This document shows, one piece after another, positions 25,932-34,625 of a stretch of 56,247 bases of DNA. This DNA comes from Novosphingobium barchaimii LL02. Its GTDB lineage: Bacteria; Pseudomonadota; Alphaproteobacteria; Sphingomonadales; Sphingomonadaceae. The stretch covers positions 1,356,795 to 1,413,041 of the forward strand of contig NZ_KQ130452.1 in NCBI RefSeq assembly GCF_001046635.1, in the 5' to 3' direction. The notes below the pieces were generated by a model that ran no database searches, was not told the origin of the DNA, and was given only the letters and a program-made list of their open reading frames with translations. A program made the translations under genes and the position numbers. Every line of letters starts with the position of its first letter. Within the stretch, counting starts at the first letter, position 1.

Positions 25932-27008
25932 GTGGCCCACTTCCGTACCGTTTCGCTGTCCTTGGCCGCCATAGCCGCCGCGCTCGCCGCCAGCCCGGTG
26001 CTGGCCGATTCCGCGATGATCGCCGGAACCGACGTGCTGCGGACATGGAACCTCGTGGTGCTGGGCGACCTCACCTCCTCTTCCGAAGTCGAGGGCCGCA
26101 CGTTCGTCGGCGGTAACCTGACCGGCAATTCTTCGAACTACCAGATCCAGCCCATCGCCGCCTCCAGCACCGGCACCCCCGGCCTGACCGTGGTGGGCGA
26201 TGTGAACGGCGGATCGAAGAACCTCAACAACGGCTCCGGCGCCGTGGTCGGCGGCAGCGTCAACAGCGGCCTCAACCTCAATGGAGCGGCGCAGACGGTG
26301 CTGGTCGGCGGATCGATCAGCAATACCAACGTCAACCAGAACACGGTAACCTCGGGACTCGCCGCCAGCGACCCTTCGTTCAGCCAGAACCTCACCCAGC
26401 AGAAGAGCCTCATCGAAACCTCGATGACCAGCCTCAGCCACAACATGAGCACGCAGGCGTCGAACAGCGCGCTGACCATCACCGGCAACACCGGCACTTT
26501 CAACGCCCAGCCCGATTCCAGCGGCGTGGCCGTGTTCAACATCTCGTCCGCCGACCTCGACAAGATCGGCGAGATCAAGTTCAACCTCAACGGCGCCGAC
26601 ACCGCGATCGTCAACGTCTCGGGCGCATCGATCACGCTGAACGATAACTTCCTCGGCGGCACCCAGAATTTGGGCGAACACGTCATCTGGAACTTCCCCG
26701 ATGCCAAGGACCTGTCGCTGACCACCGCATGGGGCGGCTCCGTACTCGCTCCGGGCGCCGCGGCGACGACCGGGAACTACATCCAGGGCTCGGCCGTGTT
26801 CGGCAGCCTCGTCCAGAACGGCGAGATGCATATCGGAACCTACACCGGCGGCTATACCGCACCCAGCGATCCGGGCACCTCGACCAGTTCGGGCGGTTCT
26901 TCGTCGGGCGGCAGCACTGCGGTGCCGGAGCCGGGCGTGGTTGCGCTGTTCGCTGCGGTGCTGGGCGGGCTGGCGTTCTGGCGCCGGCGCAAGGTTGTTG
27001 CAGGGTAA
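25932..27008 (+). CDS. Choice-of-anchor A family exported protein with PEP-CTERM signal
   Basis: About 358 residues. A signal peptide (LSLAAIAAALAASPVLA) leads into the choice-of-anchor A pattern: WNLVVLGDLTSSSEVEGRTFVGGNLTG, repeated VVGGSVNSG and VLVGGSISN turns, and HVIWNFPDAKDLSL...WGGSVLAPGA. A Ser/Gly linker precedes the sorting tail VPEPGVVALFAAVLGG...FWRRRK, a textbook PEP-CTERM signal cut by exosortase. The protein is probably released to, or anchored at, the surface with exopolysaccharide. The GTG at 25932 is preferred because the earlier in-frame ATG (25824) precedes and is largely buried by the hairpin; either start is weakly supported by ribosome binding sites. No exosortase gene is in the window. 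Confidence 0.82.
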   Translation: MAHFRTVSLSLAAIAAALAASPVLADSAMIAGTDVLRTWNLVVLGDLTSSSEVEGRTFVGGNLTGNSSNYQIQPIAASSTGTPGLTVVGDVNGGSKNLNNGSGAVVGGSVNSGLNLNGAAQTVLVGGSISNTNVNQNTVTSGLAASDPSFSQNLTQQKSLIETSMTSLSHNMSTQASNSALTITGNTGTFNAQPDSSGVAVFNISSADLDKIGEIKFNLNGADTAIVNVSGASITLNDNFLGGTQNLGEHVIWNFPDAKDLSLTTAWGGSVLAPGAAATTGNYIQGSAVFGSLVQNGEMHIGTYTGGYTAPSDPGTSTSSGGSSSGGSTAVPEPGVVALFAAVLGGLAFWRRRKVVAG

Positions 27009-27219
27009 GTTAAGAGTAGAAGCAGGGGAGCATAGCCCCCCCTGCCCCCCCATTATCGTCGTCGTGGCGCGCGCAGCTTTGTAGTGCGCTCACTTCGAGG
27101 TTTGCTTGCGGCAAAGCCGCCTTCCCTCCTCGACGTCACCTGACGCATACGCTGGAAAACAAAGCCTGCGGCGCGGTTACGTCATCGCAATGCGCACAAA
27201 AACGAAGCCGCACGCGCAG

Positions 27220-27266
27220 CCTCGACAATACCGGGGTCTGGGGCAATGGTCCCAGGTCTTGCCCTT
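27220..27266 (+). repeat. Dispersed intergenic repeat, copy 1
   Basis: CTCGACAATACCGGGGTCTG followed by GGGCAATGGTCCCAGGTCTT is nearly identical to 28867-28915 and, inverted, to 28751-28776. A second shared block, TTGCGGC(A/G)AAGCCGCCTTC, lies upstream of both plus-strand copies. It ends at the 3' end of rsmB. Confidence 0.7.
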
Positions 27267-28509
27267 AATCCTTGACCCAGCGCGCCACGAAGAACCCGTC
27301 CAGCCCGCCGACCTCAGCCAGCATCCCCGGATCGGTGCGCAGGAACCCATCAGCGGTAGGCGCTAGACCCTCTGGCAGTTCAGATGCCTCGATCGGCAGC
27401 ACCGTCAGGCCTGCCGGAGCAGCCTGCTCCTCGCCCTCTGCCGCTTCCAGTGAGCACACGGCATAGATCAGCCGTCCGCCCGGCTTGAGCCAGCCCGCCG
27501 CGCGTTCGAGGAGTTTCGCCTGAAGCTCCACCATCTCGTCGATCTGGCGCGGGGAGATGCGGTGCAGGACGTCGGGATGGCGGCGGGCGGTGCCGGTTGC
27601 GGTGCAGGGAGCGTCGAGCAGGATCGCGTCGAACTTCTCCTCCGGCTCCCACGTCAGCGCGTCGGCCAGCACCACTTCGGCTTCGAGCATGGTGCGCTTG
27701 AGGTTGTCGCCCAGGCGCTCAAGGCGACGCTTGGCGTTGTCCAGCGCGGTGACCTGCCAGCCTTGCGCTGCAAGCTGCATGGTCTTGCCGCCGGGCGCAG
27801 CGCAAAGGTCAAGAACGCGCCCTTTGCCATTTGGCCCCTCGCCCGCGCCCAGCAGCCTGGCGGGCAGGCTGGCGGCGAGATCCTGCACCCACCAGGCGCC
27901 GTCCCGGAAACCCGGCAGCAGGTCGATCGCCGAACCGCGCGGGAGGCGAAGGTGCCCGGGCATCAGCGAGACGCCGCCCATGCGCTCTGCCCATTCGGCG
28001 GTCTCCGCAGGATTACGCAGGGCGATATCTAGCTGCGGCGGCTCCACCAGACCGGCGGCGATGGCATCGGCCCGCTCGCCCCAGCGCGTCGCGGCCGCTT
28101 CGGGCAGCGTTGGGACGGCAGGCAGCCTGGCCTCGCGCTTCATCAGGGTGGAGAAGACGCCGTGGGCCAGACGCCGCGGGCCGCCCATGAGCAGCGGCAG
28201 GCCAGTGGCGATCACCGCATGCGGCGGTGTCTCCAGCCGCAGCACCTGCGCCAGCATTATCTGCAGCACGGCGCGGGCCTTGGCGTCGTCTGCCAAAGCC
28301 ATCTTGGTGGCCGAGTCTATCAGCTCGTCCAGATCCTGCCGCCAGCGCAGCGCCTCGCCGGCAATGGCGCGGGCAAGCGCCCGGTCGGCGTCACCGCGCA
28401 CTTTGGCGAGGGCACCGCCCGCCGCCTGGTCGAGCGTTTCGCCCCTGCGCAGAACGGCATCGATAAGGTGAAGCGCGGCACGGCGCGCCGGAAGGCCGGG
28501 AATGTCCAT
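27265..28509 (-). CDS. rsmB: 16S rRNA (cytosine-967-C5)-methyltransferase RsmB
   Basis: SAM-dependent m5C methyltransferase of 16S rRNA. The 414-residue protein has an N-terminal NusB-like domain (RAALHLIDAVLRRGETLDQA...LARAIAGEALRWRQDLDELI) and a C-terminal catalytic domain with DLCAAPGGKTMQLAA, ALDNAKRRLERLGDNLKR, the first catalytic Cys region DAPCTATGTARRHPD and the nucleophile region YAVCSLEAAEGE. Family and orientation are clear. An intergenic repeat lies at its 3' end. Confidence 0.94.
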   Translation of the reverse strand: MDIPGLPARRAALHLIDAVLRRGETLDQAAGGALAKVRGDADRALARAIAGEALRWRQDLDELIDSATKMALADDAKARAVLQIMLAQVLRLETPPHAVIATGLPLLMGGPRRLAHGVFSTLMKREARLPAVPTLPEAAATRWGERADAIAAGLVEPPQLDIALRNPAETAEWAERMGGVSLMPGHLRLPRGSAIDLLPGFRDGAWWVQDLAASLPARLLGAGEGPNGKGRVLDLCAAPGGKTMQLAAQGWQVTALDNAKRRLERLGDNLKRTMLEAEVVLADALTWEPEEKFDAILLDAPCTATGTARRHPDVLHRISPRQIDEMVELQAKLLERAAGWLKPGGRLIYAVCSLEAAEGEEQAAPAGLTVLPIEASELPEGLAPTADGFLRTDPGMLAEVGGLDGFFVARWVKD

Positions 28510-28563
28510 CGCGGGCCCCTATACCGGATTGCGTTTTTCCGCCAGCGTCGCCACATGACAAGT

Positions 28564-28731
28564 ATGACCAAGCGCGCAACCCAGCGTCCCGAAGGCTTCT
28601 CGAAGCCGAACCACTGGACGAACGAGCCAGCGCCCAAGCCGGCGCAATTCAAGGATGGTGAAGACCCGGACGGTCTTTCGCCCACCCGGTATGGGGATTG
28701 GGTGCGCAACGGGGTTGCCGTCGATTTCTAA
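28564..28731 (+). CDS. DUF1674 protein, SdhAF4-like succinate dehydrogenase assembly factor
   Basis: A 55-residue protein whose second half carries the DUF1674 signature (DPDGLSPTRYGDWVRNGVAVDF). In mitochondria and alphaproteobacteria this family (SDHAF4) protects the flavinylated SdhA subunit before complex assembly. An in-frame ATG at 28555 is an equal alternative. It is divergent from rsmB with a short gap. Confidence 0.85.
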   Translation: MTKRATQRPEGFSKPNHWTNEPAPKPAQFKDGEDPDGLSPTRYGDWVRNGVAVDF

Positions 28732-28750
28732 GGATTGAAGTCTGAGGGAA

Positions 28751-28776
28751 GACCTGGGGCCATTGCCCCGGACCCC
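28751..28776 (-). repeat. Dispersed intergenic repeat, inverted copy
   Basis: Reads GACCTGGGGCCATTGCCCCG then GACCCC on the plus strand, the reverse complement of the core of the copies at 27220 and 28867. With the latter it forms an inverted pair about 100 bases apart downstream of the DUF1674 gene. Confidence 0.65.
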
Positions 28777-28866
28777 TTGTCTGTCTCGCTGCCCGCGCAG
28801 CAGTGACGCGCAATGGGCAAAGTTGTTGCGGCGAAGCCGCCTTCGATCCTGTCCTTGCGCGCGTGA

Positions 28867-28915
28867 CCTCGACAGTACCGGGGTCTGGGGCAATGACCCC
28901 AGGTCTGCCCCTTCA
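28867..28915 (+). repeat. Dispersed intergenic repeat, copy 3
   Basis: CTCGACAGTACCGGGGTCTG followed by GGGCAATGACCCCAGGTCTG, ending at the stop of the NodT-type gene. The core is itself partly palindromic (GGGGTC...GACCCC), so it may also serve as a terminator for the convergent genes. Confidence 0.7.
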
Positions 28916-28916
28916 A

Positions 28917-30326
28917 CTATCGCTGCCACCCACCGCCAAGCGTCAGAAACACCGCAATCTGGTCATCCACCACAGCCGCCTGCGCCGCCGCGTGACTGAC
29001 TTCCGCTGAGGCAAGGCTACCCTGTGCGCTCAGCAGGTCGAGGAACCCGCCGCGTCCGAAGCGGAACAGCTTGCCTGCCTGTCCTGCCGAAATCTCCGCG
29101 CTATCCCTCGCACGGCCCAGCGCCGCTGCACGATCGCGGCCGCGGGCGTAGGTTTCCATCGCGCTTTCCGCCTCGCGGAGGGCATTTAGCACCGTGCTGT
29201 CGAACGTCGCGATATCGGCGCGGACTTTTGCGTCGGCCTGATCGATCCGGGCGTGAACGACCGGCCGGTTGGGAAACGACCAGCTGAGCAGCGGGCCGAG
29301 GCTGAACCCGAAGCTGCTGCCTTTGCCGATATTCTCCAGCGGGCCGGACAGGCCGAGCGACGAACCGAGGCTGACTTGCGGATAGAGGTCGGCAACGGCG
29401 ACGCCGATGCGCGCGGTATCGCCTGCGATGGTCCGTTCGGCCTGGCGGATATCGGCGCGGCGGCGGATCAATGCAGCGCCGTCCTCGACCGGAAGCGCTC
29501 CGGCCAATCGGGGCAGCGCTGCGCAGTCCGCTACTTCGCGCGGGTACTCCGCCGGGGGGCGGCCAAGCAGCGTAGCGAGCAGGTAGAGTCCGTTCTGGCG
29601 CGTTGCCGCGAAGGCCGGCAGGGCGGCGGCACTGGCATCGACGGCGGCGGCAGCGCGGCTGACATCGAAGGCGGTGCCGCGTCCGCCGCGTTGCAGGCGG
29701 CGCGTCGCGTCGAGGGTCTGGCGTTGCAGCTGCACGACCTTGCGGGTCACGCTCAACTGGTAATTGGCGGCGCAGACATCGGCGTAAGCCTTCGTTGCCG
29801 CACCGGCCACGCTCACTCGCACGGCGTCGCGCGCGGCTTCCACGGCGGCGCGGTCGTCCTCGCTTGCCTCAATGGCCCGGCGCAGCTTGCCGCGCAGGTC
29901 GAGCGGATAGCTGAGCGCCAGCCCGAGATTGTCAGTAATGATGCCCGGCAGCGGCCTGCCGGTCTGCGCTTGACGTGACACGTCTATCGCGCCGGACACC
30001 GAAGTCGTCAGCGCCCGCCCGCCTTCCGCCTCGCGCACTACCGCTTCGGCGCGTTCGAGGTTGGCGTCGGCGGCGCGCAGATCCGCGTTGGCGGTGAGTG
30101 CCTGCTCGACCAGCGCATCTAGGCGCGGATCATCGTAAAGGCTCCACCAGCGATCGGGCAGCGGGGCTTGTGTGAAAGCCGCGTCATTGCCCGAGACGAA
30201 CTCTCCCTGCGCGGAAGGCGCGGTGGCCACGGACTGTTCGGGGGGGTGATAGTCCGGTCCGGCCGTTGCGCAGGCTGACAAAGCGAGCGCCATCGCCGCG
30301 GCCGAGAGGAAGCGCGAGACGGTCAT
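28917..30326 (-). CDS. Outer-membrane efflux lipoprotein, NodT family
   Basis: TolC-like outer-membrane channel of a tripartite pump, 469 residues. The signal peptide ends in a lipobox (ALSAC), so the mature protein is lipid-anchored. Two OEP repeats follow: WWSLYDDPRLDALVEQALTANADLRAADANLERAEA, and a second with ADLYPQVSLGSSLGLSG and YARGRDRAAALGRARDSAEISAGQAGKLFRFG. The start at 30326 overlaps the end of the membrane-fusion gene by one base (TGATG). It is the last gene of the marR-FUSC-DUF1656-HlyD-NodT operon. Confidence 0.92.
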   Translation of the reverse strand: MTVSRFLSAAAMALALSACATAGPDYHPPEQSVATAPSAQGEFVSGNDAAFTQAPLPDRWWSLYDDPRLDALVEQALTANADLRAADANLERAEAVVREAEGGRALTTSVSGAIDVSRQAQTGRPLPGIITDNLGLALSYPLDLRGKLRRAIEASEDDRAAVEAARDAVRVSVAGAATKAYADVCAANYQLSVTRKVVQLQRQTLDATRRLQRGGRGTAFDVSRAAAAVDASAAALPAFAATRQNGLYLLATLLGRPPAEYPREVADCAALPRLAGALPVEDGAALIRRRADIRQAERTIAGDTARIGVAVADLYPQVSLGSSLGLSGPLENIGKGSSFGFSLGPLLSWSFPNRPVVHARIDQADAKVRADIATFDSTVLNALREAESAMETYARGRDRAAALGRARDSAEISAGQAGKLFRFGRGGFLDLLSAQGSLASAEVSHAAAQAAVVDDQIAVFLTLGGGWQR

Positions 30327-31228
30327 CACTTGGCTCCCTGCGCCGCCGGCCTGGTCGCCGGAGCGGGATGCTCCACGGTCACTGTTGCGGTGCGGCCCAG
30401 GATCAGCCGCACGTCCTTGGCAACATGCGTCAGCTTCACGCGCACCGGGATGCGTTGGGCAAGGCGCACCCACGAGAAGGTCGCCGCGACGTTGGGAAGG
30501 AGATTGCCCGAATCGCTGCGGCTATCGTCATTGATGCCCGCCGCGATGCTTTCGACCCGGCCTTTCAGCGCCTGCCCCTCGCCCATGAGGTGGACAGTGA
30601 CAGGGGCACCAACGTGGATCATCGGCAGCTTGGTTTCCTCGAAATAGCCTTCGACGCGGATCGAATCGTCGTCGACCAGAGCCATCGCCTGACTGCCTGC
30701 GGCAAGATAATCGCCAGGGTGCAGGTCCAGGTTGGTAACGGTGCCGTTGACCGAGGCATGGACCTGCGTGCGCGAAAGGTTGAGTTTGGCGCCGTCAAGC
30801 GCACTCTCCGCTTCGGCCAGCGCCGCGCGGGCCGTGGCGACGCGGGCGACGTTCTGCTCGTGCGATTCGGTGGCGACCAGGTCGCCCAGCGCCAGATCGC
30901 GTGCGGATTCGCGGCCCGCCTGCCCCAGCGTCGCTTTGGCGCTCGCCACGGAAGCCTGCGCCTGTTCGACGGCAAGGGTATAGCGCGGACGGTCGATCAC
31001 GAAGAGGAGGTCGCCCGCCTTCACCGTCTGGTTGTCATGCACCGCCACGGATGTGACGAGGCCGCCGATGTCGGGGGTTACCCGCACCACGTCGGCGCGC
31101 ACGCGGCCGTCGCGGGTCCAGGGGCTGCGCTCGTAGTGGTTCCACATCCAGAACGCGATGAACGCGGCCAGGACGACGATGACGATGGTGGCGGCGCTAC
31201 GGCCGATCGCGGGAAGCAGGTTCTTCAT
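30326..31228 (-). CDS. HlyD-type membrane-fusion (periplasmic adaptor) protein, AaeA/EmrA-like
   Basis: A 300-residue adaptor that links the inner-membrane FUSC carrier to the NodT channel. One N-terminal membrane helix (SAATIVIVVLAAFIAFWMW) is followed by a split biotinyl-lipoyl domain (VRADVVRVTPDIGGLVTSVAVHDNQTVKAGDLLFVID and VNGTVTNLDLHPGDYLAAG) around a coiled hairpin, then a beta-barrel part (VEGYFEETKLPMIHVGAPVTVHL). The start at 31228 overlaps the DUF1656 stop (ATGA). Confidence 0.92.
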   Translation of the reverse strand: MKNLLPAIGRSAATIVIVVLAAFIAFWMWNHYERSPWTRDGRVRADVVRVTPDIGGLVTSVAVHDNQTVKAGDLLFVIDRPRYTLAVEQAQASVASAKATLGQAGRESARDLALGDLVATESHEQNVARVATARAALAEAESALDGAKLNLSRTQVHASVNGTVTNLDLHPGDYLAAGSQAMALVDDDSIRVEGYFEETKLPMIHVGAPVTVHLMGEGQALKGRVESIAAGINDDSRSDSGNLLPNVAATFSWVRLAQRIPVRVKLTHVAKDVRLILGRTATVTVEHPAPATRPAAQGAK

Positions 31229-31440
31229 GGATGGAGACCGATGTGGGGGGCAAGAAGGGAAAGCGCGCCGAGGACCATGATGTAGATGCACAGGTCCACA
31301 AGGGCGCGATAGGCGACGAAGCGATAAAGGCCCGAGACGTTGATGAAGCGCAGAAGAATCATCGTCAGCACCGAGGCGATCACCGCGAGCAGCAGGATGG
31401 TGGGCATGTAAACGCCCCCAATGGATATTTCGCCGTTCAT
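31225..31440 (-). CDS. DUF1656 small membrane protein, AaeX-like
   Basis: Seventy-one residues with two hydrophobic helices (LLLAVIASVLTMILLRFI and DLCIYIMVLGALSLLAP) and the start MNGEISIGGVYMPTILLL typical of DUF1656. The family always sits between FUSC and HlyD genes in AaeAB-like pumps; its role is unproven. Four-base overlaps (ATGA) on both sides indicate tight translational coupling. Confidence 0.9.
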   Translation of the reverse strand: MNGEISIGGVYMPTILLLAVIASVLTMILLRFINVSGLYRFVAYRALVDLCIYIMVLGALSLLAPHIGLHP

Positions 31441-33491
31441 GGCAGGCCTTTCAGCGCGGCGGCGTCTGGGAACAGGTTACGGCGCAGGGATACGAGCGCG
31501 AGCGCGGCCTGGCGGCGCACGGAGCGATCCTCATCGGCCACGAACAGGATGAGCGCCTTGTCGATATCGCCCAGCAGTTCGGGATCGGCAGGGGCGCGTT
31601 CCTCCGGCTCCAGGCGGCGGTAGTAGGCGCCGACTTCGGCCAGCACGCTGGTGAGTGTGCCGGTGCGCGCTGCCGGAAGATCGAGGCGCAATTGGCGCAG
31701 CTCACCGATGGCGACGCCAGTGCGAAGATCCCGCAGCACGTCGTAAAGGGGCTCGCCCGGCTGCTTGCCGCTCAGCACCAGACGGGGGGAAAGCACCGCG
31801 ATGCGGTCGAGCATCCGGTTGATCCAGCCGCGCACATCGGGCGGGCCCATCACGTTGCTGCGCTCGGCGATGTCGCGCCACCCTGCGCGCAGGGTGCGGC
31901 GGATAGCGCTCTTCAGCCCGGCGGTCTGCAACAGACGCGCCATGACGATCGCGAACAGCGTCCCGGTAAGCTGGGCCAGCGCGCCGTTGGCAAAGCTGAC
32001 GAAATTGTCGTTGTACTTCACGGCGATGATGAAAGGGCTGCCCATGCCCAACAGCGCGGGCAACGCCACCCCGGCAAAGCGCGGCGAATGCATCAGCGAG
32101 CCCAGCACCAACAGCGCCGGGGCAAGGGTCAGAGCCAGTTCCGGGAAGCCGGTCACCCTGGGCAGGATCATGAAGGCATAGATGAACCCGATGATCGTCG
32201 CGATCAGGGTGCCCCAGAAGAACAGGCGCAGTGGCAGCACCGGATTGTCCATCGCCGAGAACAACGCGAGGAACACACCTGAAAGCATCACGGCGGTGGC
32301 GCCATCGCTCCAGCCGCTGCCGATCCACAGCACGCTGCCCAGAATGATGGTGACCGCAGCCCCTGCCGCGCCGCGCAGTGCGCCGGCGACGTCGCGGTGC
32401 ACTTCGCGGTTGCGCCGGCCTTCGAGCAGGCGCGGAATACGCAAGGACACCGGCTTGCGATCGAGCGTGCCGAGCTGCTCGGCAAGGTCGCGGCAGTCGA
32501 GATGGGCGTCGATCAGGCTGGAAAGACGCGAGCCGAGGCTGAGCTGGAGCAGGTCGTCCCAGTTGGACCGGGCGCTCACTTCGGGTTCCAGCGCCAGGCA
32601 GCGGGCTTTGAGATCTTGGGCTGCCGCTTCGCGATCTTCCCGTGGGCCCTCGATCGCATCAAGCCAGGCGCGGGTATCGGCAAGCAGGGCCACAGCGGAG
32701 TCGGCAAGCCCCCCGCGCTCACGCAGGGCAGCGACGCGGTCCGCCACGGCAGCGCCCAGCGGCATGAGCAGCGATAGCTGGTCCTGCAACGCCCGCACCG
32801 TCCGCACGCGCGGAGCGGGGCGGCTGGTTTCGTATGGCAGATGGATGGACAGGTTGTGCAGTTCGGTAACGTCCTGCGCCAGGCGGCGGCGTTCCGCCTC
32901 GACGGCCGCGTCCGGTTCCAGTTCGAGGGAATCGCGGCTCCACCGTTCGGCATCGCGCAGCATCATGGCAACGCGGCCCAACAGGAACGTGGAGACCGAA
33001 TTGGGGAACACGACGCCGTGCATCAGGCTGGAACACAGGATGCCGATGGTGATTTCCTGCACCCGCAGCGAAGCGTCGGTGAAGATTTCGCCAGGGGTGT
33101 TCACTGCCGGCAGCACGATCAGCACGGCGGTATAGCCGGCCAGCACGAAAGCGTAGCCGCGCGGGGTGCGCTCAAGCAGCGAGACGAAGACGCAGAGCGC
33201 CAGCCACGATGCAATAGCCAGCGTCAGCAGTTCCGGGCTATGCGAAAGCGGCGGCACCATTATCACCGCCATAGCGGCGCCGACGAACGTCCCGATGACG
33301 CGGAACAAGGCTTTCGAGATCACCGCGCCCGCCAGCGGCGCCGCGACGATGTAGGAGGTGAGGAAGGCCCAGTAAGGGCGCTCCAACCCGATCGAGAAGG
33401 AAATGTAGGTCGCCAGAATGGCCGCCGCGAGCGCCTTGAGCGAGAAGACTGCAGCAGGAATGCCCCAGCGGTTGAAGAGCGCGGCGTTCAT
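31437..33491 (-). CDS. FUSC-family inner-membrane transporter, AaeB-like
   Basis: A 684-residue carrier. Two sets of about five to six hydrophobic helices (residues roughly 12-170 and 360-520), each followed by a cytoplasmic helical domain, give the FUSC/AaeB duplication. FSLKALAAAILATYISFSIGLERPYWAFLTSYIVAAPLAGAVISKALFRVIGTFVGA is the family's N-terminal block. AaeB exports hydroxylated aromatic acids, so export of aromatic carboxylates is inferred. The start overlaps the marR stop (ATGA). Confidence 0.9.
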   Translation of the reverse strand: MNAALFNRWGIPAAVFSLKALAAAILATYISFSIGLERPYWAFLTSYIVAAPLAGAVISKALFRVIGTFVGAAMAVIMVPPLSHSPELLTLAIASWLALCVFVSLLERTPRGYAFVLAGYTAVLIVLPAVNTPGEIFTDASLRVQEITIGILCSSLMHGVVFPNSVSTFLLGRVAMMLRDAERWSRDSLELEPDAAVEAERRRLAQDVTELHNLSIHLPYETSRPAPRVRTVRALQDQLSLLMPLGAAVADRVAALRERGGLADSAVALLADTRAWLDAIEGPREDREAAAQDLKARCLALEPEVSARSNWDDLLQLSLGSRLSSLIDAHLDCRDLAEQLGTLDRKPVSLRIPRLLEGRRNREVHRDVAGALRGAAGAAVTIILGSVLWIGSGWSDGATAVMLSGVFLALFSAMDNPVLPLRLFFWGTLIATIIGFIYAFMILPRVTGFPELALTLAPALLVLGSLMHSPRFAGVALPALLGMGSPFIIAVKYNDNFVSFANGALAQLTGTLFAIVMARLLQTAGLKSAIRRTLRAGWRDIAERSNVMGPPDVRGWINRMLDRIAVLSPRLVLSGKQPGEPLYDVLRDLRTGVAIGELRQLRLDLPAARTGTLTSVLAEVGAYYRRLEPEERAPADPELLGDIDKALILFVADEDRSVRRQAALALVSLRRNLFPDAAALKGLP

Positions 33492-33940
33492 GCCCGGCTC
33501 CGCATTTCGGCCGCACGTTCGGCCACGATGCCGAGCAGGCGCACCGCTCCTTCGAGCTGCGCGTCGGGAATGCCTTCGAGAAGTTCGATGCGCAGTTCGA
33601 TCAGGCGCTTTTCCGCCTCGCCGGCCAGCTTCTTGCCTTCCGCCGTCAGATGCAGGCGATTGGCGCGGCGATCTTCCTCATCGGGGCGACGTTCGACCAG
33701 ACCGCCACGCTCCAACTGTTGCATGGTCCGCACCAGTGAGGCTTCGGTGATACCGATCGCACGGGCAAGATCGCCCTGCCGCGCGCCCTTTCCGAGCCGT
33801 TCGAGATGCACGAGCGCCCATCCCGCAGAATTGGAAATCGCCAGCGAGCCGAGAATGCGGTCGGCAAGCTGCAACCACGCGCGCGAAACCGGGCTCAGCT
33901 GCGTGGCGAGTTCATGGGCAAGGGTGATTCGATCAGTCAT
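33488..33940 (-). CDS. MarR-family repressor of the efflux operon
   Basis: A 150-residue winged-helix regulator: GARQGDLARAIGITEASLVRTMQQLERGGLVERRPDEEDRRANRLHLTAEGKKLAGE is the complete MarR DNA-binding block with its DxRxxR wing. It is the first gene of the operon and probably represses it until an aromatic ligand binds. A perfect dyad lies just upstream of its start. Confidence 0.93.
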   Translation of the reverse strand: MTDRITLAHELATQLSPVSRAWLQLADRILGSLAISNSAGWALVHLERLGKGARQGDLARAIGITEASLVRTMQQLERGGLVERRPDEEDRRANRLHLTAEGKKLAGEAEKRLIELRIELLEGIPDAQLEGAVRLLGIVAERAAEMRSRA

Positions 33941-33950
33941 GGAAGCGGTT

Positions 33951-33966
33951 AGTTAGGCTCCTAACT
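33951..33966 (-). promoter_or_regulatory. MarR operator candidate
   Basis: AGTTAGG-CT-CCTAACT, a perfect 7-base inverted repeat, 10 bases upstream of the marR ATG. Size, symmetry and location fit an autoregulatory MarR site. Past it, 33967-34104 shows no gene. Confidence 0.65.
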
Positions 33967-34104
33967 ATCCTTCGACAACATGGGCTTTCTTGCGTTTTAC
34001 AAACAAGCAATGCCGGAAAGTGCAATTTGTGCAAGCCGTCCGATGCAGAAGAGTGCCAGCTTCCATCGCGCGGGCTCGATCTACGCCCGTGGGTCGGTTG
34101 CATT

Positions 34105-34620
34105 CTAAGGCAAGATCTCGATCGGGGTGCCATCAGCGACTGCCTCCCACAAAGCCTCGATCTCGTCGTCCGAAACCGCGATGCACCCGTCGGTCCAGTC
34201 GCCGGGCACGCGGCCTTGAGTCCACGAATTGGGCTGGCCGTGGATCATGATCATCCCTCCGGCAGAGCGGCCATGCGAAGCGGCATAGGCGCGGTCGGCC
34301 GCGCTGGGATACGAAATGTGGAGCGAGAGGTGGTAAGCGCTCTGCGGATTGGCCCAATCGATCGCGTAGCGTCCCTCTGGGGTGCGCTCATCGCCTTCGA
34401 AGCGTTTTGGGCCGACCGGCTCATCGCCGAGCTGGATATGTTCGATGACGTGCACGAGGCGCTCGTCCGCGTAAAGTTCCATGATCCGCGCCGCCTTGCG
34501 CACACGGATCAGGTCAATTTCAGGCAAAGGCCGCGGCAGGGGCTGCGGCGGGGCCTGTGCCTCGGCCGCAGCGATGCCAAAAAGCAGCAGCAACGGGGCA
34601 AACCGAAGTGCGCCCCGCAT
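34105..34620 (-). CDS. L,D-transpeptidase (YkuD domain) family protein
   Basis: A 171-residue exported protein with a signal peptide (APLLLLFGIAAAEAQA) and a YkuD catalytic domain: KAARIMELYADERLVHVIEHIQLGDEPVGPKRFEGDERTPEGRYAIDWAN, then MIMIHGQPN and the active-site segment DWTDGCIAVSDDEIEAL with the nucleophilic Cys. The family cross-links peptidoglycan or attaches lipoproteins to it; some members are LD-carboxypeptidases. It starts 5 bases after the purA stop, in an operon with hisZ and purA. Confidence 0.88.
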   Translation of the reverse strand: MRGALRFAPLLLLFGIAAAEAQAPPQPLPRPLPEIDLIRVRKAARIMELYADERLVHVIEHIQLGDEPVGPKRFEGDERTPEGRYAIDWANPQSAYHLSLHISYPSAADRAYAASHGRSAGGMIMIHGQPNSWTQGRVPGDWTDGCIAVSDDEIEALWEAVADGTPIEILP

Positions 34621-34625
34621 CGCCG

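Noticed and set aside
25824-25932. The ATG at 25824 as the start of the PEP-CTERM protein.
   Set aside because: It borders the 14-bp hairpin and would add about 36 residues ahead of an otherwise normal signal peptide; kept only as an alternative.
25914-27053. A 379-codon minus-strand ORF opposite the PEP-CTERM gene.
   Set aside because: The plus strand has a signal peptide, a recognisable repeat domain and a sorting tail; the minus-strand translation is low complexity.
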